A DNA stretch of 64,000 bases from CALDSL01 sp039810245 (GTDB taxonomy: Bacteria; Chloroflexota; Anaerolineae; Anaerolineales; Anaerolineaceae), in contig JBDHWQ010000006.1 of the NCBI GenBank assembly GCA_039810245.1, positions 62,001-126,000 on the forward strand, read 5' to 3'. Made by a program: the position numbers and the translations under genes. Shown piece by piece: positions 25,440 through 34,471 of this stretch (positions are counted from its first letter, which is position 1; each line of letters starts with the position of its first letter). The notes under the pieces are model-generated. The model was not told where the DNA came from and did not search any database. It saw only the letters and a list, made by a program, of their open reading frames with translations.

Positions 25440-26899
25440 AGCTGCGCCTCGACTTCCTTGGTGCGCCGCACCAAAAATTCGGAGCCCGCGCCCTTCTTGC
25501 TGACCTGCTCAGGGGGCAGGCCCAGCTCGCGCGCCAGGATGGCCACCACGCGCGGCATGTCGAATGAACCCAAGCAGCGCCCGGTGCCCAGGTAAGTGCG
25601 GCGCTTGATGGCGTCGTAGGTGCGGGCGGGGATGGGCGCGTGGATCTCGGCCTCGATCTCGCCTTCGGTCACCGTCTCGCAGCGGCAGATGACGCGCGCG
25701 TAGGCCGGGTTTTCGCGGATCAGCTTGATCTGCTCTTCGCGCGGCAGATCGCGGAAGCGCGGCCGCGGCGGGCGAATGGGGTTCCAGTCGCGTTTTTCAC
25801 GCAGCGGCAGGCCGGCGTCGCGCAGCAGTTCCACCACGCGCAGCGCAATGGCGGGGGCCGAGGTCAGCCCCGGCGATTCGATGCCGCCCAGGTTGACCAT
25901 CCCGCGCTGTTCGGGCGGAATTTCGATGATAAAGTCATGACCGGGGGCATTGCCGGTGGCCCGCAGCCCGGCAAACATGGAGATGGTGTGCCCGGGACGC
26001 AGCCCGGGCACCAGTTTCTGCGCGCCGCTCCAGATTTCTGCCAGGCCGTCACCGGTGATGCCGGTGTCGTTTTTATCTACCGCGGCGTTGGAGTTAGGGC
26101 CGATGATGGCGTTGCCGTGCGTGGTGCTGGTGACGAGGATGCCTTTGCCGCGCGCCGACGGCACAGGGAACATGACGTTATTGACCTGAATTTCGGCGCG
26201 GTCGAGCACGCAATACTCGCCGCGGCGCGGGGTGATCGTAAAGCCGGGGCGCACCCCGGCGCAGTGCATCACTGTATCGGCGTGCAGGCCGGCGGCATTG
26301 ACCACCCACGAGCAGCCAAAATCGCCACGGCTGGTGCGCACGCCGGTGATGCGCCCGGCAGAGAGCAGGAAATCTTCAAAGCGGGTTTCGAGCAGCAGCG
26401 TCACGCCGTTCTGCACGGCGTTTTCGGCGGTGGCCACCACCGCCAGAAACGGGTCGCAGATTCCGCCGGTGGGAGCCCACAGCGCGCCGCTGACCTGCGG
26501 GTTGATGTTTGGCTCGCGGGCGCGCATCTGGTCGCCGGAGATAGTGTGCATGCCGGGCACGCCGTTACGGCGTCCCTGCTCCAGCAGCGTTTCCAGCGTG
26601 GGCAGTTCTTCCGGGCCGATGGCAACCACGTAATCACCGCGCCGGTCGAACGCGAAGCTGAGCTCAGTGGCGAGCGCGTCCCACATCGCGTTGCCGGCCA
26701 CGTTCATGGCAGCTTTGAGCGTGCCGGGCATGGGGTCGTAGCCGGCGTGGACGATGGCGGAGTTGGCCGAAGATGCGCCCATGCCCACATCGGATTCTTT
26801 GTCGATCAGCAGGATATCGAGCTGGTAGCGGGAGAGGAAACGGGCTGCCATGCAGCCGACGATGCCCGCGCCAATCACAACTACATCGTATGTTTTCAT
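25436..26899 (-). CDS. GlpA-like FAD-dependent dehydrogenase with BFD-type [2Fe-2S] domain
   Basis: 487 residues. The N-terminal FAD site is VVVIGAGIVGCMAARFL, followed by the DAO/GlpA fold with SSANSAIVHAGYD and SPGLTSAPAIA. The C-terminus has CRCETVTEGEI and TYLGTGRCLGSFD, four cysteines of a BFD-like [2Fe-2S] domain. This is the arrangement of anaerobic glycerol-3-phosphate dehydrogenase GlpA and 2-hydroxyglutarate-type dehydrogenases. The frame stays open far upstream, but that part lies antisense to glgC, so I chose the ATG at 26899. A good promoter lies at 26930-26958. It is the first gene of a three-gene operon. Confidence 0.87.
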   Translation of the reverse strand: MKTYDVVVIGAGIVGCMAARFLSRYQLDILLIDKESDVGMGASSANSAIVHAGYDPMPGTLKAAMNVAGNAMWDALATELSFAFDRRGDYVVAIGPEELPTLETLLEQGRRNGVPGMHTISGDQMRAREPNINPQVSGALWAPTGGICDPFLAVVATAENAVQNGVTLLLETRFEDFLLSAGRITGVRTSRGDFGCSWVVNAAGLHADTVMHCAGVRPGFTITPRRGEYCVLDRAEIQVNNVMFPVPSARGKGILVTSTTHGNAIIGPNSNAAVDKNDTGITGDGLAEIWSGAQKLVPGLRPGHTISMFAGLRATGNAPGHDFIIEIPPEQRGMVNLGGIESPGLTSAPAIALRVVELLRDAGLPLREKRDWNPIRPPRPRFRDLPREEQIKLIRENPAYARVICRCETVTEGEIEAEIHAPIPARTYDAIKRRTYLGTGRCLGSFDMPRVVAILARELGLPPEQVSKKGAGSEFLVRRTKEVEAQL

Positions 26900-26929
26900 C
26901 GCATTTTCCTGAACGGAAGGCTTTGTACG

Positions 26930-26958
26930 AGTATAACCCGTTTGGGGTGATTGTGCAA
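26930..26958 (-). promoter_or_regulatory. Promoter of the GlpA-like operon
   Basis: On the minus strand TTGCAC (26953-26958), a 17-bp spacer and TATACT (26930-26935), 31 bp before the start codon. Confidence 0.65.
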
Positions 26959-26989
26959 TTTGGAACGAATGCGTGAGGGAAGCTGCAGA

Positions 26990-27036
26990 CCCCTTCCCCC
27001 CCAAGAAACATTCTTCGCTTTGGGGGAATGAAGGGG
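26990..27036. repeat. Imperfect inverted repeat between divergent promoters
   Basis: CCCCTTCCCCCCA pairs with TGGGGGAATGAAGGGG, with a 3-nt bulge, around an 18-nt loop. It lies in the glgC leader region; no T-tract follows, so it is not a plain terminator. Confidence 0.4.
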
Positions 27037-27124
27037 TGGCATATTCCAAAACCCTCGCGCCAGTTTCCTGTACAATATCTGGTAAAACCCTCTTTGTGGA
27101 AAGATTTGACGGGAGAGGAATGCC

Positions 27125-28423
27125 ATGGCAACTCCAATGGAAAGTGTGCTCGCGGTGATCCTGGGCGGTGGGCGCGGCAGCCGCCTGTTTCCTCTGACCG
27201 GGGTGCGTTCCAAGCCGGCCGTCCCTATGGCGGGCAAATACCGCCTGATTGATATTCCGATCAGTAACTGCATCAATTCGGGCATTTACCGCATCGCCGT
27301 GCTGACGCAATTCAATTCGGTTTCGCTGCACCGGCACATCGCCGAAACTTACCAGTTCGATGCTTTTCACACCGGCTGGGTGCAGATCTGGGCCGCCGAG
27401 CAGACGATGGCAACTGCCGACTGGTACCAGGGCACGGCCGACGCGGTGCGCAAGCAGCTCTACGAAATCCGTTCGACGCGCGCAGAACACGTGCTCATCC
27501 TGGCCGGCGACCACCTGTACCGGATGGATTACGCCAGGATGGCGGCTTTCCACCGGGAAAACGAAGCCGATATCACCGTGGCGGTGCAGCCGGTGCGCGC
27601 ACGCGAGGCCAGCCGCTTTGGCCTGCTGCGGCGCGGAGAAGATATGAAAATCACCGGGTTTGCCGAAAAGCCCAAAGACGCGGCGGTGCTGGAATCGTTC
27701 CAGAGCCGGCCCGACCCCGAGCGCCCGTACCTGGGCTCGATGGGCATTTACCTGTTCCGCACCGATGTGCTGTTTGAGATGCTGCGAGGCAGCACGTTTG
27801 ATGATTTTGGCGGGCAGGTGATCCCGGCGGCGATCGACACGCACCGCGTGTATGGCTACGACTTTGAGGGCTACTGGGAAGATATCGGGACGATTCGCTC
27901 GTTCTATGAGACCAACCTGGCGCTGGCCATGCCCAACCCACCGTTCAACTTCTTCGACCAGCAGCAGCCCATCTACACCCACTCGCGCTTCCTGCCCGGC
28001 TCCACCATCCAGAACTCGCGGCTGGAAAACGTGCTGCTGGCTGAGGGCTGCTGCATCTGCAACGCCGAAATTCATAACTCGGTGATCGGCGTGCGCAGCC
28101 AGATTAACGAAAACGTTTTCATCAAGGACACCGTGATGATGGGCGCCGACTATTACGACAAGCCGCTGGCGGAAAGTGACGCTCGCGTGCCAATTGGCAT
28201 TGGTGAAAACTGCCGCATCGAAGGGGCGATTATCGATAAGAACGCGCGTATTGGGCCGGGAACAGTCATCAGGCCGTTCCCGCCGGATTCGCCGGATATT
28301 AATGGGGCGAATTTCGTGGTGCGCGAGGGGGTTGTGGTAATTCCCAAGAACACCACGCTGGATGCGAATACCTACATTGCTCCCGATATGCCCGAAGTAC
28401 AGCAACAACAGTCGGGGACGTAA
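27125..28423 (+). CDS. glgC: Glucose-1-phosphate adenylyltransferase
   Basis: 432 residues. The nucleotidyltransferase domain shows ILGGGRGSRLFPLT (about 12-25), SKPAVPMAGKYRLIDIPISN, WYQGTADAVRKQ, LAGDHLYRMDY and FAEKPKD (substrate-binding Lys), followed by a left-handed beta-helix C-terminal half. The enzyme makes ADP-glucose from ATP and glucose-1-phosphate for glycogen synthesis. GGGAGAGG precedes the ATG; an out-of-frame ATG at 27120 is ignored. No other glycogen gene is in the window. A strong terminator follows. Confidence 0.95.
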   Translation: MATPMESVLAVILGGGRGSRLFPLTGVRSKPAVPMAGKYRLIDIPISNCINSGIYRIAVLTQFNSVSLHRHIAETYQFDAFHTGWVQIWAAEQTMATADWYQGTADAVRKQLYEIRSTRAEHVLILAGDHLYRMDYARMAAFHRENEADITVAVQPVRAREASRFGLLRRGEDMKITGFAEKPKDAAVLESFQSRPDPERPYLGSMGIYLFRTDVLFEMLRGSTFDDFGGQVIPAAIDTHRVYGYDFEGYWEDIGTIRSFYETNLALAMPNPPFNFFDQQQPIYTHSRFLPGSTIQNSRLENVLLAEGCCICNAEIHNSVIGVRSQINENVFIKDTVMMGADYYDKPLAESDARVPIGIGENCRIEGAIIDKNARIGPGTVIRPFPPDSPDINGANFVVREGVVVIPKNTTLDANTYIAPDMPEVQQQQSGT

Positions 28424-28524
28424 AGGAAAGCACAGGCAAGACCTGACTCTCCCTGGCCTTTCCCTTCTCTCCGCGCGTCGGGTAGAGCAGGGGATTGGGA
28501 ACGAGATGTCTGTTTGCACCCATG

Positions 28525-28572
28525 CTATAGGGCTTTCCCTGCTATAGTTTTGCGGAAAAGCCCTATTTTTTT
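28525..28572 (+). terminator. Intrinsic terminator of glgC
   Basis: ATAGGGCTTTCC pairs with GGAAAAGCCCTAT across a 14-nt loop, with a run of seven T directly after. The remaining 28424-28695 holds no gene. Confidence 0.8.
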
Positions 28573-28695
28573 GCGCGCCATAATCACTATCATAAAATCT
28601 GGCGGGGGAGAGCATTTCCATACGCCACCTATAAAACACGGCCCGCGATTGTTTGGGCCGCAAATCCATAATGTCAAATTGATAGGAGCGCGCTT

Positions 28696-30669
28696 ATGAC
28701 CAATCCATTTGCTAACCTGGGCCTTGCCCTTGGCGGGTACCTGCCTACCATCCTGGCTGCCCTGGCGGTTCTCCTCATCGGCTGGCTGATTGCCTACGTA
28801 GTATCGCGGCTGATCGGCAACCTGCTGCACCGAACCAACCTGGACGACCGCGTGGCAGGTATGCTGCGCACCGAACAGAACACCGCCGCGGACGGGCCGC
28901 GGGTGACACGCTGGGTGACCGGCGCGGTGTTCTGGATTCTCCTGCTGTTCGCCGTGGTGGCGTTCCTGCAGGTGCTCAACCTTTCGATTGTCTCGGCGCC
29001 GCTCAACCTGGCGCTCAGCTCGGTGATCGGCTTCCTGCCGTCGCTGTTCAGCGCGCTGGTGCTGCTGTTTGTAGCATTCCTGGTAGCCACCTTCCTGCGC
29101 ATGATCATCACGCGCGTAGTGGGGGCATCCAGCCTGTCTCGCCGCGTGACCGAGAATGCCGAAGTGAGCGCGCAGGGGCGCGTATCACTGGGCGAGACGG
29201 TTGGCAATATCGTCTACTGGCTGGTGTTCCTGCTGTTCCTGCCGGCCATTCTGGGTGCGTTGAACCTGAACGGCATCCTCGCGCCGGTGCAGAACATGGT
29301 CAACGAGGTGCTGGCCTTCCTGCCCAACCTGCTGGCGGCGGCGCTGATCCTGGCGGTGGGCTACTTCGCCGCGCGCATCGTGCGCCAGATCGTGGTGGGC
29401 CTGCTCAACAGCGTGGGCGTCAACCGCATCGGGCAGCAGGTGGGCATCGCGCAGACCGAGCGCACGCCCAACCTGGCCAACGCGCTGGGCACGCTGGTGA
29501 TGGTGCTGATCATGATCCCGGTGGCGATCGCGGCGCTCAACGCGCTCAACATTCCGGCCGTGTCACAGCCGGCGGCGGCCATGCTGACCACCGTGCTGAA
29601 CGCCATCCCGTTGATCTTTGGTGCGGCGGTGCTGATCACCCTTACCTACTTCGCGGCGCGGCTGGTGGGCAACCTGGTGTCCGGCCTGCTGGCCGGCATG
29701 GGCTTCGACCGCCTGTTCCGCAGCCTGGGTTTTAACGAGGTGACCCCGCGCATGGGCGCCGAGCCGCTGCCGGCTACCGGCACGCAGGCCGACCTGGCCG
29801 CGCCAGGCTGGAGCCCGTCGCGCATCGCCGGCATGCTGGTGACGGTGGCGCTGGTGCTGTTCGGCGTGATCGCCGCGGCTAACATGCTGGGCTTCCTGGT
29901 CATCTCTACCATGGTGGCGGGCTTCCTGACCCTGGCGGGCAACATCCTGCTGGGGCTGGCGATCCTGGGCCTGGGGCTGTACCTGTCTTCGCTGGCCGAA
30001 CGCGCCATCCGCGGCTCGGGCGCGACGCAGGCCAACATCCTGGCGACCGCGGCGCGCGTGGCGATCATCGTCTTCTCGGGTGCGCTGGCGCTGCGCCAGA
30101 TGGGCCTGGGCGAAGATATTGTCAACCTGGCGTTTGGGCTGCTGTTTGGCGCGGTGGCGGTGGCGTTTGCGCTGGCCTTTGGCCTGGGCGGGCGTGACGT
30201 GGCCGCGCGGCAGCTCGAAAACTGGCGCAGCCGCCTGAAGGACATGGGTGACCGCGGAATGGGCTCTGTGCCCACCACCGGCGGCCCCAGCGGCCTCACC
30301 GGCGACATGTCGGGCGGCTACGGCGGCAGCTCGGGCTTCACCGGCGGCGAAAGCAACTTCGGCGGTGGCGCCGGCTTCTCGGGCGGCGGCAGTCACACCG
30401 ACGAGGAGCCTGGCTTTAGCGGTGGGGTGAGCAGCCACAACAGCGGCGGCGAAACCCTGCTGCGGCGCGGCGGCGAAGGCGAGGGCATGCTGCCGCCGGC
30501 GGAAGAGGGCGACGTGCATAGCGATATCCCCGATACCGGCTTCGCGTCGGATCAGGGCATCGAGGACGTGGATATGGGCAGCGGCCTGTACGGCCCGCGC
30601 GACCATGAAGAGCCGCACAATCCTGATATCGGCGACGACGAAGACGGCATGCGCGACCGCAACTTCTAA
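28696..30669 (+). CDS. Multi-helix membrane protein with repeated conserved TM-helix (MscS-associated) units
   Basis: 657 residues. The N-terminal 490 hold about 10-12 hydrophobic helices with an internal repeat. Units such as LGGYLPTILAALAVLLIGW, VLAFLPNLLAAALILAVGYF and VLNAIPLIFGAAVLITLTYF recur, matching the conserved TM-helix family linked to mechanosensitive channels. VNLAFGLLFGAVAVAFALAFGLGGRDVAARQL closes the membrane part. The last 150-170 residues are Gly/Ser-rich and then acidic, probably disordered and cytoplasmic. There is no MscS beta domain. AGGAG lies 8 nt before the ATG. It may be a channel or pore protein; function uncertain. Confidence 0.8.
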   Translation: MTNPFANLGLALGGYLPTILAALAVLLIGWLIAYVVSRLIGNLLHRTNLDDRVAGMLRTEQNTAADGPRVTRWVTGAVFWILLLFAVVAFLQVLNLSIVSAPLNLALSSVIGFLPSLFSALVLLFVAFLVATFLRMIITRVVGASSLSRRVTENAEVSAQGRVSLGETVGNIVYWLVFLLFLPAILGALNLNGILAPVQNMVNEVLAFLPNLLAAALILAVGYFAARIVRQIVVGLLNSVGVNRIGQQVGIAQTERTPNLANALGTLVMVLIMIPVAIAALNALNIPAVSQPAAAMLTTVLNAIPLIFGAAVLITLTYFAARLVGNLVSGLLAGMGFDRLFRSLGFNEVTPRMGAEPLPATGTQADLAAPGWSPSRIAGMLVTVALVLFGVIAAANMLGFLVISTMVAGFLTLAGNILLGLAILGLGLYLSSLAERAIRGSGATQANILATAARVAIIVFSGALALRQMGLGEDIVNLAFGLLFGAVAVAFALAFGLGGRDVAARQLENWRSRLKDMGDRGMGSVPTTGGPSGLTGDMSGGYGGSSGFTGGESNFGGGAGFSGGGSHTDEEPGFSGGVSSHNSGGETLLRRGGEGEGMLPPAEEGDVHSDIPDTGFASDQGIEDVDMGSGLYGPRDHEEPHNPDIGDDEDGMRDRNF

Positions 30670-30684
30670 GGGGAGTTGTTTCTC

Positions 30685-30727
30685 GAAAAAACTGGGGCCG
30701 GCTACTCGCCGGCCCCGGTTTTTTTAA
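30685..30727. terminator. Bidirectional intrinsic terminator
   Basis: AAAAAACTGGGGCCGGC pairs with GCCGGCCCCGGTTTTTTT around a short loop, between the TM-helix protein and the convergent DUF6544-like gene. It overlaps the latter's stop. Confidence 0.85.
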
Positions 30728-31521
30728 TGGCCGCGGGCGCGGACGTACTGGCTGACGTCGAGATTGAAGCGGATTTCGTCCAGGCCGAGCGCGGCCCAGG
30801 GTTGGCCGTCGTCCAGCCAGGTGGCATAGGAAATCGACGGCTTGCCGGGGGAAACGACCTCGTTGGTGATCCACAGCACCTTGTCTGTATCACCCCTGGC
30901 CTTGAAGCGCATGGCTTCCATACGGTCCACCAGCCCGGTGTGCGGGTTGAAGCGCACCACGAAGTTCTCCTCGCTGTCCTCGTAGGGCACGAACAGGATG
31001 GCAGTGTTCTCGTCCACCGCCTGCCAGCGGGCGCGTGGATCGCTGAGCCACAGGGCGGGGAACCAGCCGCCCTCGGCCCACAGCGCCAGGTTGGCGCCCT
31101 GGTTGGTGTTGGGGTCATTATAAAACGTGCCCATCGGGCTTTCGAAGAAGCTCTTCCCGTCGATGATGCCTTCCTGGGTGATCAGAAAGGGAATATTGAA
31201 GATGGTGACTTCAAAATAATGGCGGTAGCTCTTGCCGGCCTCGTGCACGATGACGTAGCGGGTGGGCATCCACACGCCAAACGGGCGGATGCGCCCGCGC
31301 CCGGTGATGACCACGCTGTGGATCACGGGGATCTGGTCGCCGTAGGTGGCGCGGTAAAAGCGCTCTACCGGCGCGGGCAGCCCGGCCGGCAGCGGCATGG
31401 TCTGGGTTTCCCCGGCGGGCAGGTCGGGCATGGCGAAGGCTTTGGGCCGCACCTGCAGCCCCAGCCAGGCGATCAGAACGAGCGCGGCCAGGATGATGAG
31501 GACGATGATGAGCGGCTTCAT
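30724..31521 (-). CDS. DUF6544/DUF6920-like membrane-anchored protein
   Basis: 265 residues. One N-terminal transmembrane helix (PLIIVLIILAALVLIAWLGL) is followed by LPAPVERFYRATYGDQIPVI and a beta-rich domain with IRPFGVWMPTRYVI, QEGIIDGKSFFESPMG and an end WLDDGQPWAALGLDEIRF. This fits the DUF6544/DUF6920 group of unknown function as I remember it. The start at 31521 places the helix at the N-terminus and has AAAGGA upstream. Confidence 0.65.
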   Translation of the reverse strand: MKPLIIVLIILAALVLIAWLGLQVRPKAFAMPDLPAGETQTMPLPAGLPAPVERFYRATYGDQIPVIHSVVITGRGRIRPFGVWMPTRYVIVHEAGKSYRHYFEVTIFNIPFLITQEGIIDGKSFFESPMGTFYNDPNTNQGANLALWAEGGWFPALWLSDPRARWQAVDENTAILFVPYEDSEENFVVRFNPHTGLVDRMEAMRFKARGDTDKVLWITNEVVSPGKPSISYATWLDDGQPWAALGLDEIRFNLDVSQYVRARGH

Positions 31522-31629
31522 ATGGAAAGTCCTTTCAGGGGGATGGGACAATTATATGAAGCCGGGCGTAGAACGTCAATGTCCTGGATATTTATCGATG
31601 ATGGCCCATACCCGCTGGGCGCTGTCGGA

Positions 31630-32286
31630 TTACGCGGTCAGCGCGCGCACGGGGGCGAAGCTGCGGCGGTGGATGGGGGTGGGGCCGAGGCGCAGTAGGG
31701 CGGCCAGGTGCGCGGCGGTGCCGTAGCCCTTGTGCGCGGCGAAGCCGTAGCCGGGGTAATGCGCTTCCAGCGCGGCCATGTGCGCGTCGCGCGCGGTTTT
31801 GGCCAGTACCGAGGCGGCGGCAATGCTCAACGAGCGGGCGTCGCCTTTAATCAGCGCGGTCTGCGGCAGGTGCACGCCGGGCAGCCGCAGCGCGTCCAGC
31901 AGCAGGTGCTGCGGCGCGGCGATGAGCTGCGCCAGCGCGCGGTGCATGGCCAGTCGTGTGGCCGGCAGGATGCCCAGCGCGTCAATCTCACCCGGGCCGC
32001 TGAAGCCCACGCCCCAGCCCAGCGCCGCGGCGCGGATTTCCTGCGCCCAGCAGGCGCGCTGGCGCGGGGTCATCTGCTTGGAATCGCGCACGCCGGAGAG
32101 GCGCGCGGTGATGGCGCAATCGCCGGGGGGCAGGGCCACCACGCCGGCGCACACCGGACCCGCCCACGCACCGCGCCCGGCTTCGTCCAGCCCGGCTACC
32201 ACCATTACCCCGGCCGACCATAACGCCTGCTCGAAAGAAAGGTCGGGGCAGGCGGGCAGCGTGGCGAGGTCAAACTTTGTGGTCAT
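31630..32286 (-). CDS. rnhB: Ribonuclease HII
   Basis: 218 residues. GLDEAGRGAWAGPVCAG (Asp34, Glu35) gives the first catalytic acids, and LLLDALRLPG and ASVLAKTARDAHM supply the others. YGFAAHKGYGTAAH is the type 2 RNase H signature. It cleaves RNA in RNA-DNA hybrids and removes misincorporated ribonucleotides. The longer upstream reading frame lies inside the GT2 gene and is rejected. The ATG at 32286 overlaps the end of the glycosyltransferase by 17 bp, so the two are probably co-translated. Confidence 0.94.
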   Translation of the reverse strand: MTTKFDLATLPACPDLSFEQALWSAGVMVVAGLDEAGRGAWAGPVCAGVVALPPGDCAITARLSGVRDSKQMTPRQRACWAQEIRAAALGWGVGFSGPGEIDALGILPATRLAMHRALAQLIAAPQHLLLDALRLPGVHLPQTALIKGDARSLSIAAASVLAKTARDAHMAALEAHYPGYGFAAHKGYGTAAHLAALLRLGPTPIHRRSFAPVRALTA

Positions 32287-33010
32287 AACGGCCCTGGTGG
32301 GCGTTGCGGCGGATGTGCAGCAGGTCGGAACCCATGCGCAGCGAGTCTTCCACCAGGCGCACGCGGCTGTCGGGATTGAAGTACCAGTTGACCGGCACCT
32401 CAACGATCTGATAACCCATGCGCCGGGCGATAAACAGCACTTCGACGTCGAAGGACATTCCGGTGAGGGTTTGCAGCGGGAAGACGCGCTCGGCCACGTC
32501 GGCACGGAACAGCTTGAAGCCGCACTGCGTATCCTGCAAGCCGGGCAGGGCCATCCAGCGCACCATGGCGTTGAAAATACGCCCGATGATATGGCGGTAG
32601 GCCGGCTCGTTGTAGCGCACCGCGCCGGGAGCTTCGCGCGAGCCGATCACTACCTGGGGGTCGCTGAGCTGAGGCGGCAGGAAGCGGTTGACTTCCTCAA
32701 TCGGCATGGAAAGGTCCACGTCGCAGATGAAGCGATACTGCCCGCGCGCGGCGAGCATGCCGCTGCGCACTGCCAGGCCCTTGCCGCGCCGGGTTTCGCG
32801 CAGAACGCGCAGCCAGGGAAAGACGCGCGCAAAGTCCTGCGCCAGCGTATAGGTGCTGTCACTGCTGCCGTTTTCGACCACGATCACTTCCGCCTGGTAG
32901 GATTGGCGCGACAGAAAATCATGGATCGACTGCACCGCCGCGGGCAGGCGCATTTCTTCATTATGGACGGGGATAATGATGGAAAGGAAGATGGGTGAGG
33001 AAGCAGCCAT
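32270..33010 (-). CDS. GT2 glycosyltransferase, polyprenyl-phosphate-sugar synthase type
   Basis: 246 residues. SIIIPVHNEEMRLPAAV opens the GT-A fold, followed by VVENGSSDST, RRGKGLAVRSGM, the DxD-type CDVDLSMP, and the C-terminal CGFKLFRADVAERVF with GMSFDVEVLF. This closely resembles dolichyl/undecaprenyl-phosphate glucosyl- or mannosyltransferases that charge a lipid carrier. No membrane helices are present. It is followed by rnhB with a 17-bp overlap. Confidence 0.87.
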   Translation of the reverse strand: MAASSPIFLSIIIPVHNEEMRLPAAVQSIHDFLSRQSYQAEVIVVENGSSDSTYTLAQDFARVFPWLRVLRETRRGKGLAVRSGMLAARGQYRFICDVDLSMPIEEVNRFLPPQLSDPQVVIGSREAPGAVRYNEPAYRHIIGRIFNAMVRWMALPGLQDTQCGFKLFRADVAERVFPLQTLTGMSFDVEVLFIARRMGYQIVEVPVNWYFNPDSRVRLVEDSLRMGSDLLHIRRNAHQGRYDHKV

Positions 33011-33066
33011 GCGTGCTTATCCCGCATGCGCGCGTGCCGGGGCGATGGATGCGCGCGCGAGCCAGA

Positions 33067-33381
33067 TCAAAACAGGGGTACGCCTTCCAGCCTGTCCTGC
33101 GAGCCGGTGACCTTACCGGTGACCACCATCGGATGATCGCGGTCGCCACTCAGGGAGAGGGGATCGCCGCTCAGATCAAAGGTGCTGGCCAGGTACTGCT
33201 TGCGCTGGCCGGCGTAGAAGCGTTTTTTGCCTTTCAGGCGCTGGATCAGGTCGTCGCGGGTGAGCAGAACGCGGTCGGAGAACGTGGGACCGCGGCGCTC
33301 GTAGACGCGCACCAGCTCGATTTTGCCATCCGGCGCGTAACGCACCGCTTCCACAACCCCATCAAATTTCCGCACTGCCAT
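33067..33381 (-). CDS. Hypothetical protein
   Basis: 104 residues, basic and beta-rich: KFDGVVEAVRYAPDGKIELV, RRGPTFSDRVLLTRDDLI, then LKGKKRFYAGQRKQYLAS. No signal peptide, membrane segment or family recognised. It starts 43 bp downstream of tRNA-Pro on the same strand and could share its transcript. Confidence 0.65.
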   Translation of the reverse strand: MAVRKFDGVVEAVRYAPDGKIELVRVYERRGPTFSDRVLLTRDDLIQRLKGKKRFYAGQRKQYLASTFDLSGDPLSLSGDRDHPMVVTGKVTGSQDRLEGVPLF

Positions 33382-33423
33382 AGGCTCTTTCCCAACCTTT
33401 GTGTTGTCGCCCGTTTTTTTGTG

Positions 33424-33496
33424 TCGGGGTGGGCGGACTCGAACCGCCGACCCCCGCGTCCCAAACGCGGTGCGCTACCAACTGCGCTACACCCCG
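33424..33496 (-). tRNA. tRNA-Pro (TGG)
   Basis: The cloverleaf is readable on the minus strand. The acceptor pair is CGGGGTG/CACCCCG, the anticodon stem CCGCG/CGCGG encloses loop TTTGGGA with anticodon TGG, and the T loop is GGTTCGAGTCC. CCA is not encoded. Confidence 0.95.
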
Positions 33497-33550
33497 GTAC
33501 GGGTAAGAGTATAATCCGAATACGGCGCGCGCGCAAGCGCCGGAGACGCT

Positions 33551-34471
33551 ATGCCCAGATCCACGCCCCGCTTTCTCATTTTGCTGGCCTGCCTGCTGGC
33601 GGCCGGGTGCGCGCCCGCGGAAGCGGGCGCGGCCAGGTCTACCCCGCTGCCCATGCCAGGCGCCACGCCGGCTGCGATGCCGACCACTGCACTGCCGGCC
33701 CCGGCCACCGCCACATCTGCGCCGCAGTCCGGCCCTGCCGCGGAGCCGCAGGCGGCAACCTGCAGCGAGACGCGCGGACGGGTGGAAAAGGTAGAAATTC
33801 CCAGCCAGGCGCTGCCGCGGCCGCTGCGCGCGCAGGTGTACCTGCCGCCGTGCTTTGACGCGCGCGCCGCGCGGCGCTACCCACTGCTGGTGCTGCTGCA
33901 TGGCCAGGGCGCGGATGATACCCAATGGGTGCGGCTGGGCGTGCCGCAGAAGGCTGACGCGCTGATCGGCTTGGGGTTGATCGCGCCATTGGTAGTGGCC
34001 ATGCCCTACGAGCAGGATTCGTTGAGCAACCCCAACGAGAGCCATTACGACCAGGCCGTGGTGGAGGAGCTGCTGCCCCACCTGGCGCAAGAGTTTGCCG
34101 CCTGTGACCGGCGCGATTGCCGCGCCATCGGAGGGCTGTCGCGCGGAGCAGCGTGGTCGGTGCGCGCCGCGCTGGGGTTTGGCCAGCCGTTTGCCGCGCT
34201 GGGGCTGCACAGCCTGGCGCCGTTCTACGGCGATTACACGCGCCTGCCATACCAGGCGCGTGACGTGCCGGCCGGGGCGATGCCGGCGGTGTGGATGGAC
34301 AGCGGCAGCCGCGACCGGTATCTGTCACAGGCGCGGCATTACAGCGGCCTGCTGGAGGATTATGGCGTGGCGCACGAGTTTCACCTGTTCGCCGGCGAGC
34401 ACGAAGAGGCGTACTGGTCGCGCGGCGTGGAGCGCTACCTGCGCTGGTACGCGGCGCAGATCGCGCCGTAA
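33551..34471 (+). CDS. Esterase-family lipoprotein
   Basis: 306 residues. A lipoprotein signal (FLILLACLLAAGC) is followed by an Ala/Pro/Thr tether to about residue 70. The domain is the putative-esterase (esterase D/feruloyl-esterase-like) fold: RAQVYLPPCFDARAARRYPL, LLHGQGADDTQW, nucleophile GGLSRGAAW, acidic MDSGSRDRY and the His in FAGEHEEAYW. The triad is complete, so an active surface-exposed carboxyl esterase is likely; substrate unknown. Its stop codon abuts that of the convergent ABC permease gene. Confidence 0.85.
   Translation: MPRSTPRFLILLACLLAAGCAPAEAGAARSTPLPMPGATPAAMPTTALPAPATATSAPQSGPAAEPQAATCSETRGRVEKVEIPSQALPRPLRAQVYLPPCFDARAARRYPLLVLLHGQGADDTQWVRLGVPQKADALIGLGLIAPLVVAMPYEQDSLSNPNESHYDQAVVEELLPHLAQEFAACDRRDCRAIGGLSRGAAWSVRAALGFGQPFAALGLHSLAPFYGDYTRLPYQARDVPAGAMPAVWMDSGSRDRYLSQARHYSGLLEDYGVAHEFHLFAGEHEEAYWSRGVERYLRWYAAQIAP

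Noticed and set aside
26900..28669. N-terminal extension of the GlpA-like frame by about 590 codons
   Set aside because: It lies entirely antisense to glgC, which has a full set of conserved motifs. A promoter and ribosome site support the start at 26899.
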